Below, one piece after another: positions 10,040-19,846 of a DNA stretch of 64,000 nucleotides (position 1 is the stretch's first letter; each line of letters begins with the position of its first letter). A model generated the notes under the pieces. It saw only the letters and a list, made by a program, of their open reading frames with translations, had not been told where the DNA came from and searched no databases. The translations under genes and the position numbers were made by a program. Source of the DNA: Microtetraspora sp. NBRC 13810 (GTDB lineage: Bacteria; Actinomycetota; Actinomycetes; Streptosporangiales; Streptosporangiaceae); NCBI RefSeq assembly GCF_030268685.1, contig NZ_BSRQ01000006.1, positions 62,001-126,000 of the forward strand. The letters are read 5' to 3'.

Positions 10040-11287
10040 TCACCTTAGACCAGAGGCCGCGGCCCGTTTGCGCAGGAGGGCGTCCACCCCCGCCGCCAGC
10101 AGCAGAACCGATCCGGTGACGATGTACTTCACGCCGGCGCTGTATCCGAGCAGGCCCATGCCGTTCTCGATCACGGCGACCACGGCGCCGCCCAGCACCG
10201 CGTCCAGCACCCGGCCCTTGCCGCCGAAGAGGCTGGTGCCGCCGATGACCGCGGCGCCGACGGCGTAGAGCAGGACGGTGCTGCCGCCGGTGTTGGGGTC
10301 CACGGACGCGGCCCGCGACGCGGCGATGATGCCGCCCACCGCCGCCATGCCGGAGCAGATGACGAACGCGCTGATCCGGATCCGGTCCACCGCGATGCCC
10401 GCGCGCCGCGCGGCCTCGGCGTTCCCGCCGACCGCGTACAGGTGCCGGCCGAAGGCGGTACGGCGGAGCACGAACGTCCACACGAGCAGCAGCACGATCA
10501 CGATCGGCACCACGACCGGCATGCCCTGGAGCGAGGTGAGCGCCGGGTTGCGGCTGCGCTCCAGGTTGAGCGCGTAGACGGCCAGCCCGCTGATGACGGC
10601 GAGGCCGCCGACGCGCAGGGCGATCAGTGAGAGCGGGTCGGCGAGCAGGCCGCGGGCGACGCGCTTGCGGGCCCGCAGCAGTTGCAGGATCGCGTAGCCG
10701 CCGACGCCGACGGCGAAGACCGCCCAGCCGATGACCGGCGGCAAATTGTTGTTGCTGATCGCGAGGATCACCTGGTCGCGCACCGGGACGTTGGTGCCCT
10801 GGTCGACCAGGAGCAGGAGGAGTCCCTGGAACCCGAGGAAGGCGGCCAGGGTGACCACGAAGGACGGTATGCCCACCTTGGCGACGAGCGTGCCGAGGGC
10901 GGTGCCGATCAGGACGCCGGTGACGATCGCGGCGACGACGGCGACGTACCAGGGCAGGCCGTGGTCGGCCAGGGTCACGGCCAGCACGGCCGCGCAGACG
11001 CCGCTGGCGAACCCGGCGGACAGGTCGATCTCGCCGATCAGCAGCACGAAGACCAGGCCCATCGCGATGACGATGATGCCGGCGCCCTGCGTGAACAGGT
11101 TGGCGAAGTTGATCGGGGTGAAGAAGGAGGGCCGCAGGGCGGTGAAGACCGTGCAGAGCACGACCAGCCCGATCACGGCGGGCAGCGCGCCCATGTCCCC
11201 GCCGCGTACCCGCTCGATGTAGCCGCGGGCGTTCTTGCCGATGGACGGCGCGGAGGTCGTCCGATCGGGGGTCATGGTTGCGCTCAT
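10040..11287 (-). CDS. Sugar ABC transporter permease (XylH/RbsC type)
   Basis: A 415-residue inner-membrane permease of the monosaccharide-importer class with about ten hydrophobic segments. Recognisable are LLIGEIDLSAGFASGVCAAV and, near the C-terminus, AVIGGTSLFGGKGRVLDAVLGG, the conserved coupling region of this family. The ATG at 11287 overlaps the ATPase stop by four bases (ATGA), so translation is coupled. It should form the membrane channel with the ATPase gene upstream and the lipoprotein beyond it. The size and the insertion around residues 200-240 resemble xylose-type XylH proteins more than ribose permeases. Confidence 0.93.
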   Translation of the reverse strand: MSATMTPDRTTSAPSIGKNARGYIERVRGGDMGALPAVIGLVVLCTVFTALRPSFFTPINFANLFTQGAGIIVIAMGLVFVLLIGEIDLSAGFASGVCAAVLAVTLADHGLPWYVAVVAAIVTGVLIGTALGTLVAKVGIPSFVVTLAAFLGFQGLLLLLVDQGTNVPVRDQVILAISNNNLPPVIGWAVFAVGVGGYAILQLLRARKRVARGLLADPLSLIALRVGGLAVISGLAVYALNLERSRNPALTSLQGMPVVVPIVIVLLLVWTFVLRRTAFGRHLYAVGGNAEAARRAGIAVDRIRISAFVICSGMAAVGGIIAASRAASVDPNTGGSTVLLYAVGAAVIGGTSLFGGKGRVLDAVLGGAVVAVIENGMGLLGYSAGVKYIVTGSVLLLAAGVDALLRKRAAASGLR

Positions 11288-12054
11288 GACGCGACTCCGC
11301 TGCCGTTGTGAAGGCCGAGTTCCCCGCTGCGGCCGCTGGTGATGAGTTCGACGACCTGGGCGTGCGTGACGTCGGCGGTCTTGACCTGTGCGGCCATCCT
11401 GCCCAGGTAGAGTGCCGCGATCCGGTCCGAGACCGCGAACACGTCGTTCATGTTGTGCGAGATCAGCACGACCGCCAGGCCGTTGTCGGCGAGCCGGCGG
11501 ACCAGTTCGAGCACCTGGCTGGTCTGCGCCACGCCGAGCGCGGCGGTCGGCTCGTCCAGGATCACGACCTTGCTGTTCCACAGCACGGCCTTGGCGATGG
11601 CGACGGTCTGCCGCTGCCCGCCGGACAGGCTGGAGACGAGCTGGCGGATCGACTTGACGGTCCGCACGGACAGGGAGGCGAGGGTCTCCTCGGCCAGCTT
11701 CTCCATCGAGTCCTCGTCCAGGACGAGACCGCGCTTGCGCTCCCTGCCGAGGAACATGTTCTGCACGATGTCCAGGTTGTCGCAGAGCGCGAGGTCCTGG
11801 TAAACGATCTCGATTCCGAGTTCGGCGGCGTCGCGGGGTCCGTTCACCTGGACGGGCTTGCCGTCGAAGTAGAACTGGCCGGCGTCGATCGGGTAGATCC
11901 CGCCGGCGCACTTGACGAGCGTCGACTTGCCCGCGCCGTTGTCGCCCACCAGGGCGGTCACCTCGCCCGCCTGCGCGGAGAAGTTGACGTCGTGGAGGAC
12001 CTGTACAGGGCCGAAACTCTTGTCGATCCCGCGTAGCTCAAGTACGGGGGCCAT
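11284..12054 (-). CDS. Sugar ABC transporter ATP-binding protein (single-domain XylG type)
   Basis: A 256-residue ABC ATPase. It has Walker A GDNGAGKST, Q-loop IVYQDLAL, signature SLSGGQRQ, Walker B VVILDEPTAAL and a switch histidine in LISHNM. It has one nucleotide-binding domain, unlike the duplicated RbsA/XylG proteins of enterobacteria, so it should act as a homodimer. The start is ATG 12054, with GGAAGAGGAG upstream; the frame is open 39 codons further but those run back through the intergenic hairpin. It lies between the binding-protein gene and the permease gene. Confidence 0.94.
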   Translation of the reverse strand: MAPVLELRGIDKSFGPVQVLHDVNFSAQAGEVTALVGDNGAGKSTLVKCAGGIYPIDAGQFYFDGKPVQVNGPRDAAELGIEIVYQDLALCDNLDIVQNMFLGRERKRGLVLDEDSMEKLAEETLASLSVRTVKSIRQLVSSLSGGQRQTVAIAKAVLWNSKVVILDEPTAALGVAQTSQVLELVRRLADNGLAVVLISHNMNDVFAVSDRIAALYLGRMAAQVKTADVTHAQVVELITSGRSGELGLHNGSGVAS

Positions 12055-12108
12055 TGTGGGTGCTGCTCCTCTTCCGGGGGGCGCTTGGAAGGCGGGGGAA
12101 CGGAAACG

Positions 12109-12137
12109 GGCCGGCATGCCGTGCAGGCATGCCGGCC
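12109..12137 (-). terminator. Strong stem-loop between binding-protein and ATPase genes
   Basis: A perfect 12-bp inverted repeat, GGCCGGCATGCC and its complement, separated by a 5-base loop. It begins ten bases after the binding-protein stop and ends 55 bases before the ATPase start. No T-run follows. In many binding-protein ABC operons such a hairpin stabilises the 5' message or partly terminates, giving more binding protein than membrane subunits. That role is inferred here. Confidence 0.75.
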
Positions 12138-12146
12138 GCGCGCGGG

Positions 12147-13262
12147 TCAGGAGATTCCGGCCTCGGTGCACTTGGCGGCGAAGTCACCGGTGCACAGCTC
12201 GTCCTTGGTGACGAAGCCGTCGGTGACGACGTCCTTGACGTTGTCGAAGTAGATCGCCTGGGGGTCGAGCAGGACGGCGGGGACGTCCCGGTTGCCCTCG
12301 GGGTCCTTCACCGTGGTGCTGGCGGTGGGCTTCTCACCCTTGGCGAGCGCGATCGCGAGCGCGGCGGCCGCGTCGGCCTCCTTCTTGATCGCCTTGTAGA
12401 CGGTCATGCACTGGTCGCCGGCGAGGATGTTCTGCAGGCCCTGCACGGTGGCGTCCTGGCCGGTGACCGGTACCTTGCCGTTGAGCTTCTGCTTCTTCAG
12501 CACGGTGATGGCGGCGTTGCCGAGGCCGTCGTTGGCGGCCAGGACGCCGGCGATCTTCGGCTGCTCGGTGAGCATCTGCTCGAAGATCGTGCCCGCCTGG
12601 GCGTTGTCCCAGTCCGGCACCGACTGGTCCGGGCCCTTCACGTACTCGCCGGAGTCGTACTTCGGCTGGAGCACGCCGTCGTAGCCGTTCTTGAACAGGG
12701 TGGCGTTGTTGTCGGTCGGCGAGCCGTTGAGCTCGGCGACGATGGGCTTGTCCGCCTTCATGTCGGTCAGGCACTTCGCCAGGCCCTCGCCCTGGAGCTG
12801 GCCGACCTTGGTGTTGTCGAAGCTGACGTAGTAGGAGGCGCTGCCGCCGAGCGTCAGGCGGTCGTAGTCGATGGTGGCCACACCCTGCGCCTGGGCCTTG
12901 TCCAGGACGGCCTTGCCGGTGCCGCTGTCCAGGTTGACGATCATCAGCACGTTGGCGCCGCTGGTGATCATCTGGTCGGCGATGGTCTGGAAAGCGTTCT
13001 TGTCGTTCTGGGCGTTCTGGATGTCGTACTGGACGCCGGCGGCCTTGAAGGCCTCCTCCAGGTACTTGCGGTCGGCCGTCTCCCAGCGGTCGGAGGACTT
13101 GCTGTCGGGCAGGATGACCCCGACCTTGCCGGGCGCGGCGGCCTGGGTGGAGGAGCCGTCCCCCGGCGCGGCCGTGGTGTCGCCGCTCTCACCCCCGCAG
13201 GCGGCGAGACCGAGGGTCATGGCCGCAGCCGCGGCCGTCAAGCTGAGGATCCCCTTGCGCAT
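12147..13262 (-). CDS. Sugar-binding lipoprotein of ABC importer (XylF-like)
   Basis: A 371-residue periplasmic-binding-protein-type receptor anchored as a lipoprotein. The signal ends in the lipobox LAAC with acylated Cys22, followed by a Gly/Ser/Thr-rich linker. The mature domain begins with KVGVILPDSKSSDRWETADR and contains GVATIDYDRLTLGGSASYYVSFDN and VLAANDGLGNAA, characteristic of the xylose/ribose receptor family. ATG 13262 is preceded by AGAAAGGA. It is the first gene of the importer operon and delivers the sugar to the permease. The ligand is probably a pentose or similar monosaccharide, but this cannot be proven from sequence. Confidence 0.92.
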   Translation of the reverse strand: MRKGILSLTAAAAAMTLGLAACGGESGDTTAAPGDGSSTQAAAPGKVGVILPDSKSSDRWETADRKYLEEAFKAAGVQYDIQNAQNDKNAFQTIADQMITSGANVLMIVNLDSGTGKAVLDKAQAQGVATIDYDRLTLGGSASYYVSFDNTKVGQLQGEGLAKCLTDMKADKPIVAELNGSPTDNNATLFKNGYDGVLQPKYDSGEYVKGPDQSVPDWDNAQAGTIFEQMLTEQPKIAGVLAANDGLGNAAITVLKKQKLNGKVPVTGQDATVQGLQNILAGDQCMTVYKAIKKEADAAAALAIALAKGEKPTASTTVKDPEGNRDVPAVLLDPQAIYFDNVKDVVTDGFVTKDELCTGDFAAKCTEAGIS

Positions 13263-13361
13263 CGCAGGGTCCTTTCTGGGCTGAGATGGGGTGATTTGAA
13301 TGTTGTTTGAGGCAACGTAAACCCGCACCGCCTGCTTGGGAAGACCCTTGTTGAGGTGAGT

Positions 13362-13380
13362 TTGTTGTACCGGGTAACAA
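13362..13380. promoter_or_regulatory. Candidate ROK operator upstream of the sugar importer
   Basis: A 19-base imperfect palindrome, TTGTT then nine bases then AACAA, about 100 bases upstream of the binding-protein start. ROK/XylR-type operators often contain such TTTGTT/AACAAA arms. Further TTG...CAA elements lie between it and the gene. It is the only plausible operator found in this 133-base gap; proposed by pattern only. Confidence 0.35.
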
Positions 13381-13395
13381 TCCAGAAACGCCGCC

Positions 13396-14121
13396 TTAAC
13401 GGACGAGGCTCTGCGCGATCAGCACGAATGCGGACCCCGCGGCCACCACGAGGATCGCCGTCCGGGTCAGCCCGGCGTCCAGCCGGCGCCGCAGCGGCCG
13501 GGACAGCGCGAACCCCGCGACCAGGAAGGGGATCATCAGCGCGCCGAAACGCAGTTGCCGGTCGGTCAGCTCGCCCACCCCGTGCAGGAGCAGCAGGGAC
13601 TGCACCGCGCTGAGGAAGAAGAACACCGCGAGCGTGGCCCGGACCCGCGGTCCCTCGACCCCCTGGAAGACGAGCGCGATGGGCGGCCCGCCTATACCTG
13701 TCGCGGTGCCCGTGATGCCGGAGACGAAGCCGGCCCCGCCGATCGTCGCGCCGTTACGCGGCACCCGTACCGCCCGCCCGGTCAGCGCGACCGCCACGAG
13801 CACCATGACGCCGACGAAGAGGGCGAGCGACCGTGCGGACAGCTGGAGCACGATGTACGCCCCCACGACGCTTCCCGGCAGCCTGCCCAGCACCGCCCAG
13901 CCGAGGTCCCGCCAGTCCACCCGCCGCCACTCGGCCGCCAGCGTGAAGAGCGGCAGGATCGCGTTGACCACCATGATCGAGGCCGGCATGAGCTCCGGGT
14001 CGAGCAGCGTGATGACCGGCGCGGCGGCGACGCCCACCCCGAACCCCACGGCCCCCTGGACCAGCGAGCCCACAAAAACCGACAAACCAGCTATAAATAG
14101 AATGAAAATCTCAGGCGTCAC
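13396..14121 (-). CDS. TauE/SafE-family sulfite-exporter-like membrane protein
   Basis: About 241 residues with eight hydrophobic segments. The TauE/SafE hallmarks are GSLVQGAVGFGVGVAAAP in the N-terminal half and the matching GAGFVSGITGTATGIGGPP in the C-terminal half, the two repeats that form the transport path. Family members export sulfite, sulfoacetate or related anions; the substrate here is unknown. A TTG start 13 codons further upstream (14160) is possible, but its only purine-rich stretch abuts the codon. GTG 14121 places the membrane domain right at the N-terminus and may be read from a leaderless message. Confidence 0.8.
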   Translation of the reverse strand: MTPEIFILFIAGLSVFVGSLVQGAVGFGVGVAAAPVITLLDPELMPASIMVVNAILPLFTLAAEWRRVDWRDLGWAVLGRLPGSVVGAYIVLQLSARSLALFVGVMVLVAVALTGRAVRVPRNGATIGGAGFVSGITGTATGIGGPPIALVFQGVEGPRVRATLAVFFFLSAVQSLLLLHGVGELTDRQLRFGALMIPFLVAGFALSRPLRRRLDAGLTRTAILVVAAGSAFVLIAQSLVR

Positions 14122-14182
14122 AATCGGCGACGCTAGCCCCGTGAGCCGGGACGCCCGCAACCCCTTTGTGTCGCGGACATGC

Positions 14183-14225
14183 CGAAGAGCCGCACGGCGA
14201 AGGTGGCTCGCCGGACGGCTCTTCG
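14183..14225 (-). terminator. Second, distal hairpin after acnA
   Basis: A long two-part stem: CGAAGAGCCG pairs with CGGCTCTTCG, with an inner CGGCGA/TCGCCG stem across a 2-base internal loop and a 7-base apex. A smaller CCCCC-GAAA-GGGGG hairpin lies at 14241-14254. Both lie between the acnA stop and the TauE gene on the same strand and may act as back-up terminators that insulate TauE. Confidence 0.6.
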
Positions 14226-14273
14226 TCGTCTCGGGTGGTTCCCCCGAAAGGGGGCGCGGACTCGTGGCGCCCC

Positions 14274-14301
14274 GCCGTGCCGCTCAGACGAGCGGCACGG
14301 C
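14274..14301 (-). terminator. Primary acnA terminator hairpin
   Basis: A perfect 11-bp stem, GCCGTGCCGCT with its complement, and a 6-base loop, beginning 17 bases after the acnA stop. It has no T-tract, as is common for terminators in high-GC actinomycetes. Confidence 0.75.
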
Positions 14302-14318
14302 TCCCGCGGATCCGCCGC

Positions 14319-17051
<2,733 letters not shown>

Positions 17052-17118
17052 GTGGGTCGCCTCCTCCATTGCTGTCTGTCTCCACACGAATCCTGCCGCA
17101 ACGGCGGAGCACTCTGAG

Positions 17119-17138
17119 CAGTTAGGTCCGCCTAACTG
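17119..17138. promoter_or_regulatory. Perfect palindrome in the acnA leader
   Basis: CAGTTAGG and CCTAACTG flank TCCG, 68 bases upstream of the acnA start. It could be an operator or a 5'-leader hairpin. It resembles an iron box (TTAGG...CCTAA), but the half-site spacing is four bases where DtxR-type boxes have nine, so I do not call it one. Confidence 0.5.
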
Positions 17139-17166
17139 GCTCTTCCGGCTGAGGCAACGGTGGATG

Positions 17167-17210
17167 TCTCGATATCAAGATATCTCTCAGGATATCTCGA
17201 CATCAAGTTA
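17167..17210. promoter_or_regulatory. Duplicated near-palindromic operator upstream of acnA
   Basis: Two copies of TCTCGAyATCAAGwTA (17167-17182 and 17195-17210) differ at two positions and are spaced 28 bp apart. Each contains the near-palindrome CTCGA(T/C)ATCAAG. A further GATATC lies between them. This AT-rich cluster stands out from its GC-rich surroundings and lies 116-159 bases before the acnA start. It has the form of a binding site for a dimeric regulator that occupies two boxes; the regulator is unknown. Confidence 0.6.
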
Positions 17211-17223
17211 CCCTCCGGTAGGG

Positions 17224-17952
17224 TCAGAGCGGCGCGAGCCTCAGATAGAGCAGGCCGACGATGGCGACGGACAGCACCGGCGCCAGGAACTTCTGCTCGA
17301 ACGCCCGCCCGGTCTTGATACCGATCTTGTACGGCAGGACCCACCGCTGCCGGAGCGGCCACAGCACCGGGCACCCCTTCTCGGTGCAGCAGTCGCCGAC
17401 CACGTGGATGAACGAGCCGATCCCGATCGCGAGCCCCAGCCACGCGTACCCCACCTCGTAGGATCGGAACACCGCGAACAGGCCCACCGTGAGCGCGATG
17501 TTCACCATCGCCGAGGCGAACTTCTTCCCCGGGATGCCGATGCCTATGGCCCGCAACGCCAGCCCGACCATCAGCACGACCAGGATGTCCCGGCCCAGCG
17601 GATAGCGGTTGGCGAGCAGATGGGCTCCGATGCCGACGGCCACGGCGAAGACCAGCGAATGGGTCGCCCCGCGGTGGCCGCCGGTGATCCAGGCCACCAC
17701 CTTGCTGAGCGCCCAGGTGAGCGGCCCGAAGGTCTGCGCGATGGTGGCGCTCGGATGGTCCAGGTCGGGCAGCATCGCGGCGCCCGCGCAGATCAGCGCC
17801 CCGGCGATCAGCTCGGCCGGGGTGAGCGCGTCGGCCATGACGCCCATCTCGATCAGCCGCGTGGACTCGCTCAGGTAGGGCAGGGATGCCAGTGCGGGGG
17901 CCAGCGCCAGCCAGGCCACCGCGCCCGTGAGGGCATGCGTGTGCCCCATCAT
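17224..17952 (-). CDS. Membrane-bound metal-dependent hydrolase (YdjM-like)
   Basis: About 242 residues. It has an N-terminal MGHTHALTGA, MLPDLDHPSA and GGHRGATHSL, the histidine/aspartate motifs of the YdjM/LexA-regulated membrane hydrolase family, and a further HVVGDCCTEKG near residue 190. Several hydrophobic segments place it in the inner membrane. The two adjacent ATG codons (17952, 17949) are equivalent starts; the upstream frame is Arg-rich and not credible. No strong ribosome binding site is present, so a leaderless message is possible. Biochemical activity is unknown in the family. Confidence 0.82.
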   Translation of the reverse strand: MMGHTHALTGAVAWLALAPALASLPYLSESTRLIEMGVMADALTPAELIAGALICAGAAMLPDLDHPSATIAQTFGPLTWALSKVVAWITGGHRGATHSLVFAVAVGIGAHLLANRYPLGRDILVVLMVGLALRAIGIGIPGKKFASAMVNIALTVGLFAVFRSYEVGYAWLGLAIGIGSFIHVVGDCCTEKGCPVLWPLRQRWVLPYKIGIKTGRAFEQKFLAPVLSVAIVGLLYLRLAPL

Positions 17953-18421
17953 GTCAAGATCACGGTAAGTAAGCCTACGGTAATGGGCGGGCAATACCCA
18001 GCGTCCACGGCGGTGTCGCGTTCGTGTCGCGTTCGTATCGCGGATGCCGCGTCCGCGTCGCCGTCCGCGTCTGCGTCGCCGCCCGGCCCCCGAAAGCCGC
18101 GGGGCCGCCACCCGGAAGCCGCCACCCGGGGCCGCTCCGCCGCACGGGCACGCCGTACAGGGGCGGGACGGACCGTGGGACAGGGTCGTGGGACGGGGCC
18201 GCAGGACGGGGCCGTCACCTGGGCGGACTCACAGGGGGCGAATGTCAGACGGGACCGTTCCCGGCTTCGAGAGCACCCCCCAGCCCTCCCGAATCGAGAA
18301 CGATCCCGTCTATGTCTCGGATAACGCCCGGGTCTCGGAGCTTGTTCCCGCCCCTTCTCCAGAAATCCAGTGATGTGGCTCACTCAACCCAGCAGACCCG
18401 AAATGCACCGAAAAATCGGGA
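17953..18421. other. Gene-free interval
   Basis: No convincing gene on either strand. The first 100 bases contain a short GC-rich run of imperfect GCGTCC/GCGTCG repeats (about 18020-18080); the rest is ordinary intergenic sequence that becomes AT-richer towards the padR promoter. Open frames here are Arg/Pro/Ser-rich antisense-type translations. Confidence 0.6.
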
Positions 18422-18481
18422 TTGCAGGCGGTATGTTCTCGATATATCGTAGAAGCATCGAGAGCGATCGTCGGACGATCG
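18422..18481 (+). promoter_or_regulatory. padR promoter with overlapping operator palindromes
   Basis: A -35-like TTGCAG (18422-18427) and -10-like TATCGT (18445-18450) are spaced 17 bases apart. Overlapping the -10 is the palindrome CGATATATCG (18440-18449), nested in the longer inverted repeat TCTCGAT...ATCGAGA (18437-18463). A third inverted repeat, CGATCG-TCGGA-CGATCG, follows at 18465-18481. The arrangement fits autorepression by the PadR protein encoded downstream; this is inference. Confidence 0.55.
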
Positions 18482-18499
18482 TGGAAGAGGAGAAGATCG

Positions 18500-19312
18500 A
18501 TGACCTCCGCACAAGCCATGCCGGGCCCGTGGTCCGGTCGGGAGTGGTCCGGCCGGGAGTGGTCCCGGCGAGAAGGGGCCGGCCGCGAGTGGGCCGGCCG
18601 GGAGGCGGCCGAGCTGCGCAGGGAGATGCGCCGCGCCGCCAAGGGAGCCGCGAAGGGGGCCTTCCGGATGATGCACGCCGCCTGGCAGGGGATGCCGCCG
18701 CAGGGCGAGCACCCCGGGCACCGCGAGGGCGGGCCGCACGAGCACCGGCACCGGGGCCACCACGGCCAGCGTCCCTTCCCCTGGGACCTCGCCCGCGGCT
18801 TCTTCGGCCCGGGCTTCCCGCACGGCGGCCGGGGCGGCCCCGGCCGGGCGCGCAAGGCCAAGCGCGGCGACGTCCGCGCGGCGATCCTCGCCCTCGTGGC
18901 GGAGGAGCCGCGCAACGGCTACCAGGTCATCCAGGAGATCGCCGAGCGCAGCCAGGGCGGCTGGAAGCCGAGCCCCGGGGCGGTCTACCCCGCGCTCCAG
19001 CAGCTCACCGACGAGGGCCTGGTGCACGCCGACGAGAGCGAGGGGCGCAAGACCTTCCGGCTCACCGACGCGGGACGGGCCTACGTGGCCGCGCACCCGG
19101 AGGAGGTGCGCGCGCCCTGGGAGGACATGACCCCCGACGTGGACGACAGCACGTGGGAGTTGATGGACCTCGCCAGACAGACAGGGTTCGCTATGATCCA
19201 GATTCTGCAGACGGGCAACGATGCGCAAATCCGTCAGGCGAGGCAGACTCTAGTGGAGACGCGGCGCAAGCTGTACCAGATCCTTGCCGATGGCGATCCC
19301 GCCGAGGAGTGA
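18500..19312 (+). CDS. PadR-family transcriptional regulator
   Basis: A 270-residue protein. Residues 1-115 are low-complexity: WSGREW-type Arg/Glu/Trp repeats, then His/Gly/Pro-rich sequence. The PadR winged helix (about 120-195) reads RGDVRAAILALVAEEPRNGYQVI and PGAVYPALQQLTDEGLV, followed by a C-terminal helical dimerisation arm. The ATG is preceded by GAGGAG. The long His-rich N-terminal extension is unusual for PadR proteins. The GAGGAG at its own end serves as ribosome binding site for the DUF1707 gene, so the two form an operon. The effector is unknown. Confidence 0.9.
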   Translation: MTSAQAMPGPWSGREWSGREWSRREGAGREWAGREAAELRREMRRAAKGAAKGAFRMMHAAWQGMPPQGEHPGHREGGPHEHRHRGHHGQRPFPWDLARGFFGPGFPHGGRGGPGRARKAKRGDVRAAILALVAEEPRNGYQVIQEIAERSQGGWKPSPGAVYPALQQLTDEGLVHADESEGRKTFRLTDAGRAYVAAHPEEVRAPWEDMTPDVDDSTWELMDLARQTGFAMIQILQTGNDAQIRQARQTLVETRRKLYQILADGDPAEE

Positions 19313-19316
19313 CCGC

Positions 19317-19838
19317 ATGACCGCCCATGACGACCTCCGTGTTGGTGACGCGGAACGAGACGCGATGATGGAGGCGCTGCGCGAGCACTACGCGCAGGGC
19401 CGCCTCGACCGCCAAGAGCTCGACGAGCGGCTGGACCAGACGCTCGCCTCCCGCACGTTCCGCGATCTCGCGAAGGTCGCCGAGGACCTCCCCGCACTGC
19501 GCGACCCCGCCCTCCCGGACGACCCGCCGCGCTCCGAGCGGGGCTGGGGGCCTCCGGGCTGGGGACCGCCTCCGGGCTGGGGGCCGCACCACCGGGGCTG
19601 GGCCGGTCCGCGGCGCGGACCCGGCCGCGACCGGCGGCACGGGCTTCCCATGCGGGCCGACCACCGGATGCCGGCCGGGCGGCATCCGGTGGTGCCGGGG
19701 GTGCTCGTGATGATCGCCGTGGTCGCCCTGGTGGCCGGGGCCGGCGGCATCCATCTGCTGTTCCTCGTCTGGCTGGCGCTGGCGTTCATGGGCATGGCCC
19801 ACCGCCACCACCACCATCGCCACCGCGGCCACGGCTGA
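19317..19838 (+). CDS. DUF1707 small membrane protein with WGPP repeats
   Basis: A 173-residue protein. The N-terminal DUF1707 domain (DLRVGDAERDAMMEALREHYAQGRL) is a short helical domain common in actinobacterial SHOCT-like membrane proteins. A GWGPPGWGPPPGWGP repeat linker, a hydrophobic segment near residues 132-160 and a His-rich tail (HRHHHHRHRGHG) follow. The ATG lies four bases after the padR stop, with the ribosome binding site inside padR. PadR-DUF1707 pairs probably serve envelope-stress or efflux control, but the role is unproven. The His-rich tail might bind metal. Confidence 0.85.
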   Translation: MTAHDDLRVGDAERDAMMEALREHYAQGRLDRQELDERLDQTLASRTFRDLAKVAEDLPALRDPALPDDPPRSERGWGPPGWGPPPGWGPHHRGWAGPRRGPGRDRRHGLPMRADHRMPAGRHPVVPGVLVMIAVVALVAGAGGIHLLFLVWLALAFMGMAHRHHHHRHRGHG

Positions 19839-19846
19839 GTCCCCGC

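Noticed and set aside
17119-17138. DtxR/IdeR iron box in front of acnA
   Set aside because: Half-sites TTAGG and CCTAA are four bases apart, where the consensus requires nine.
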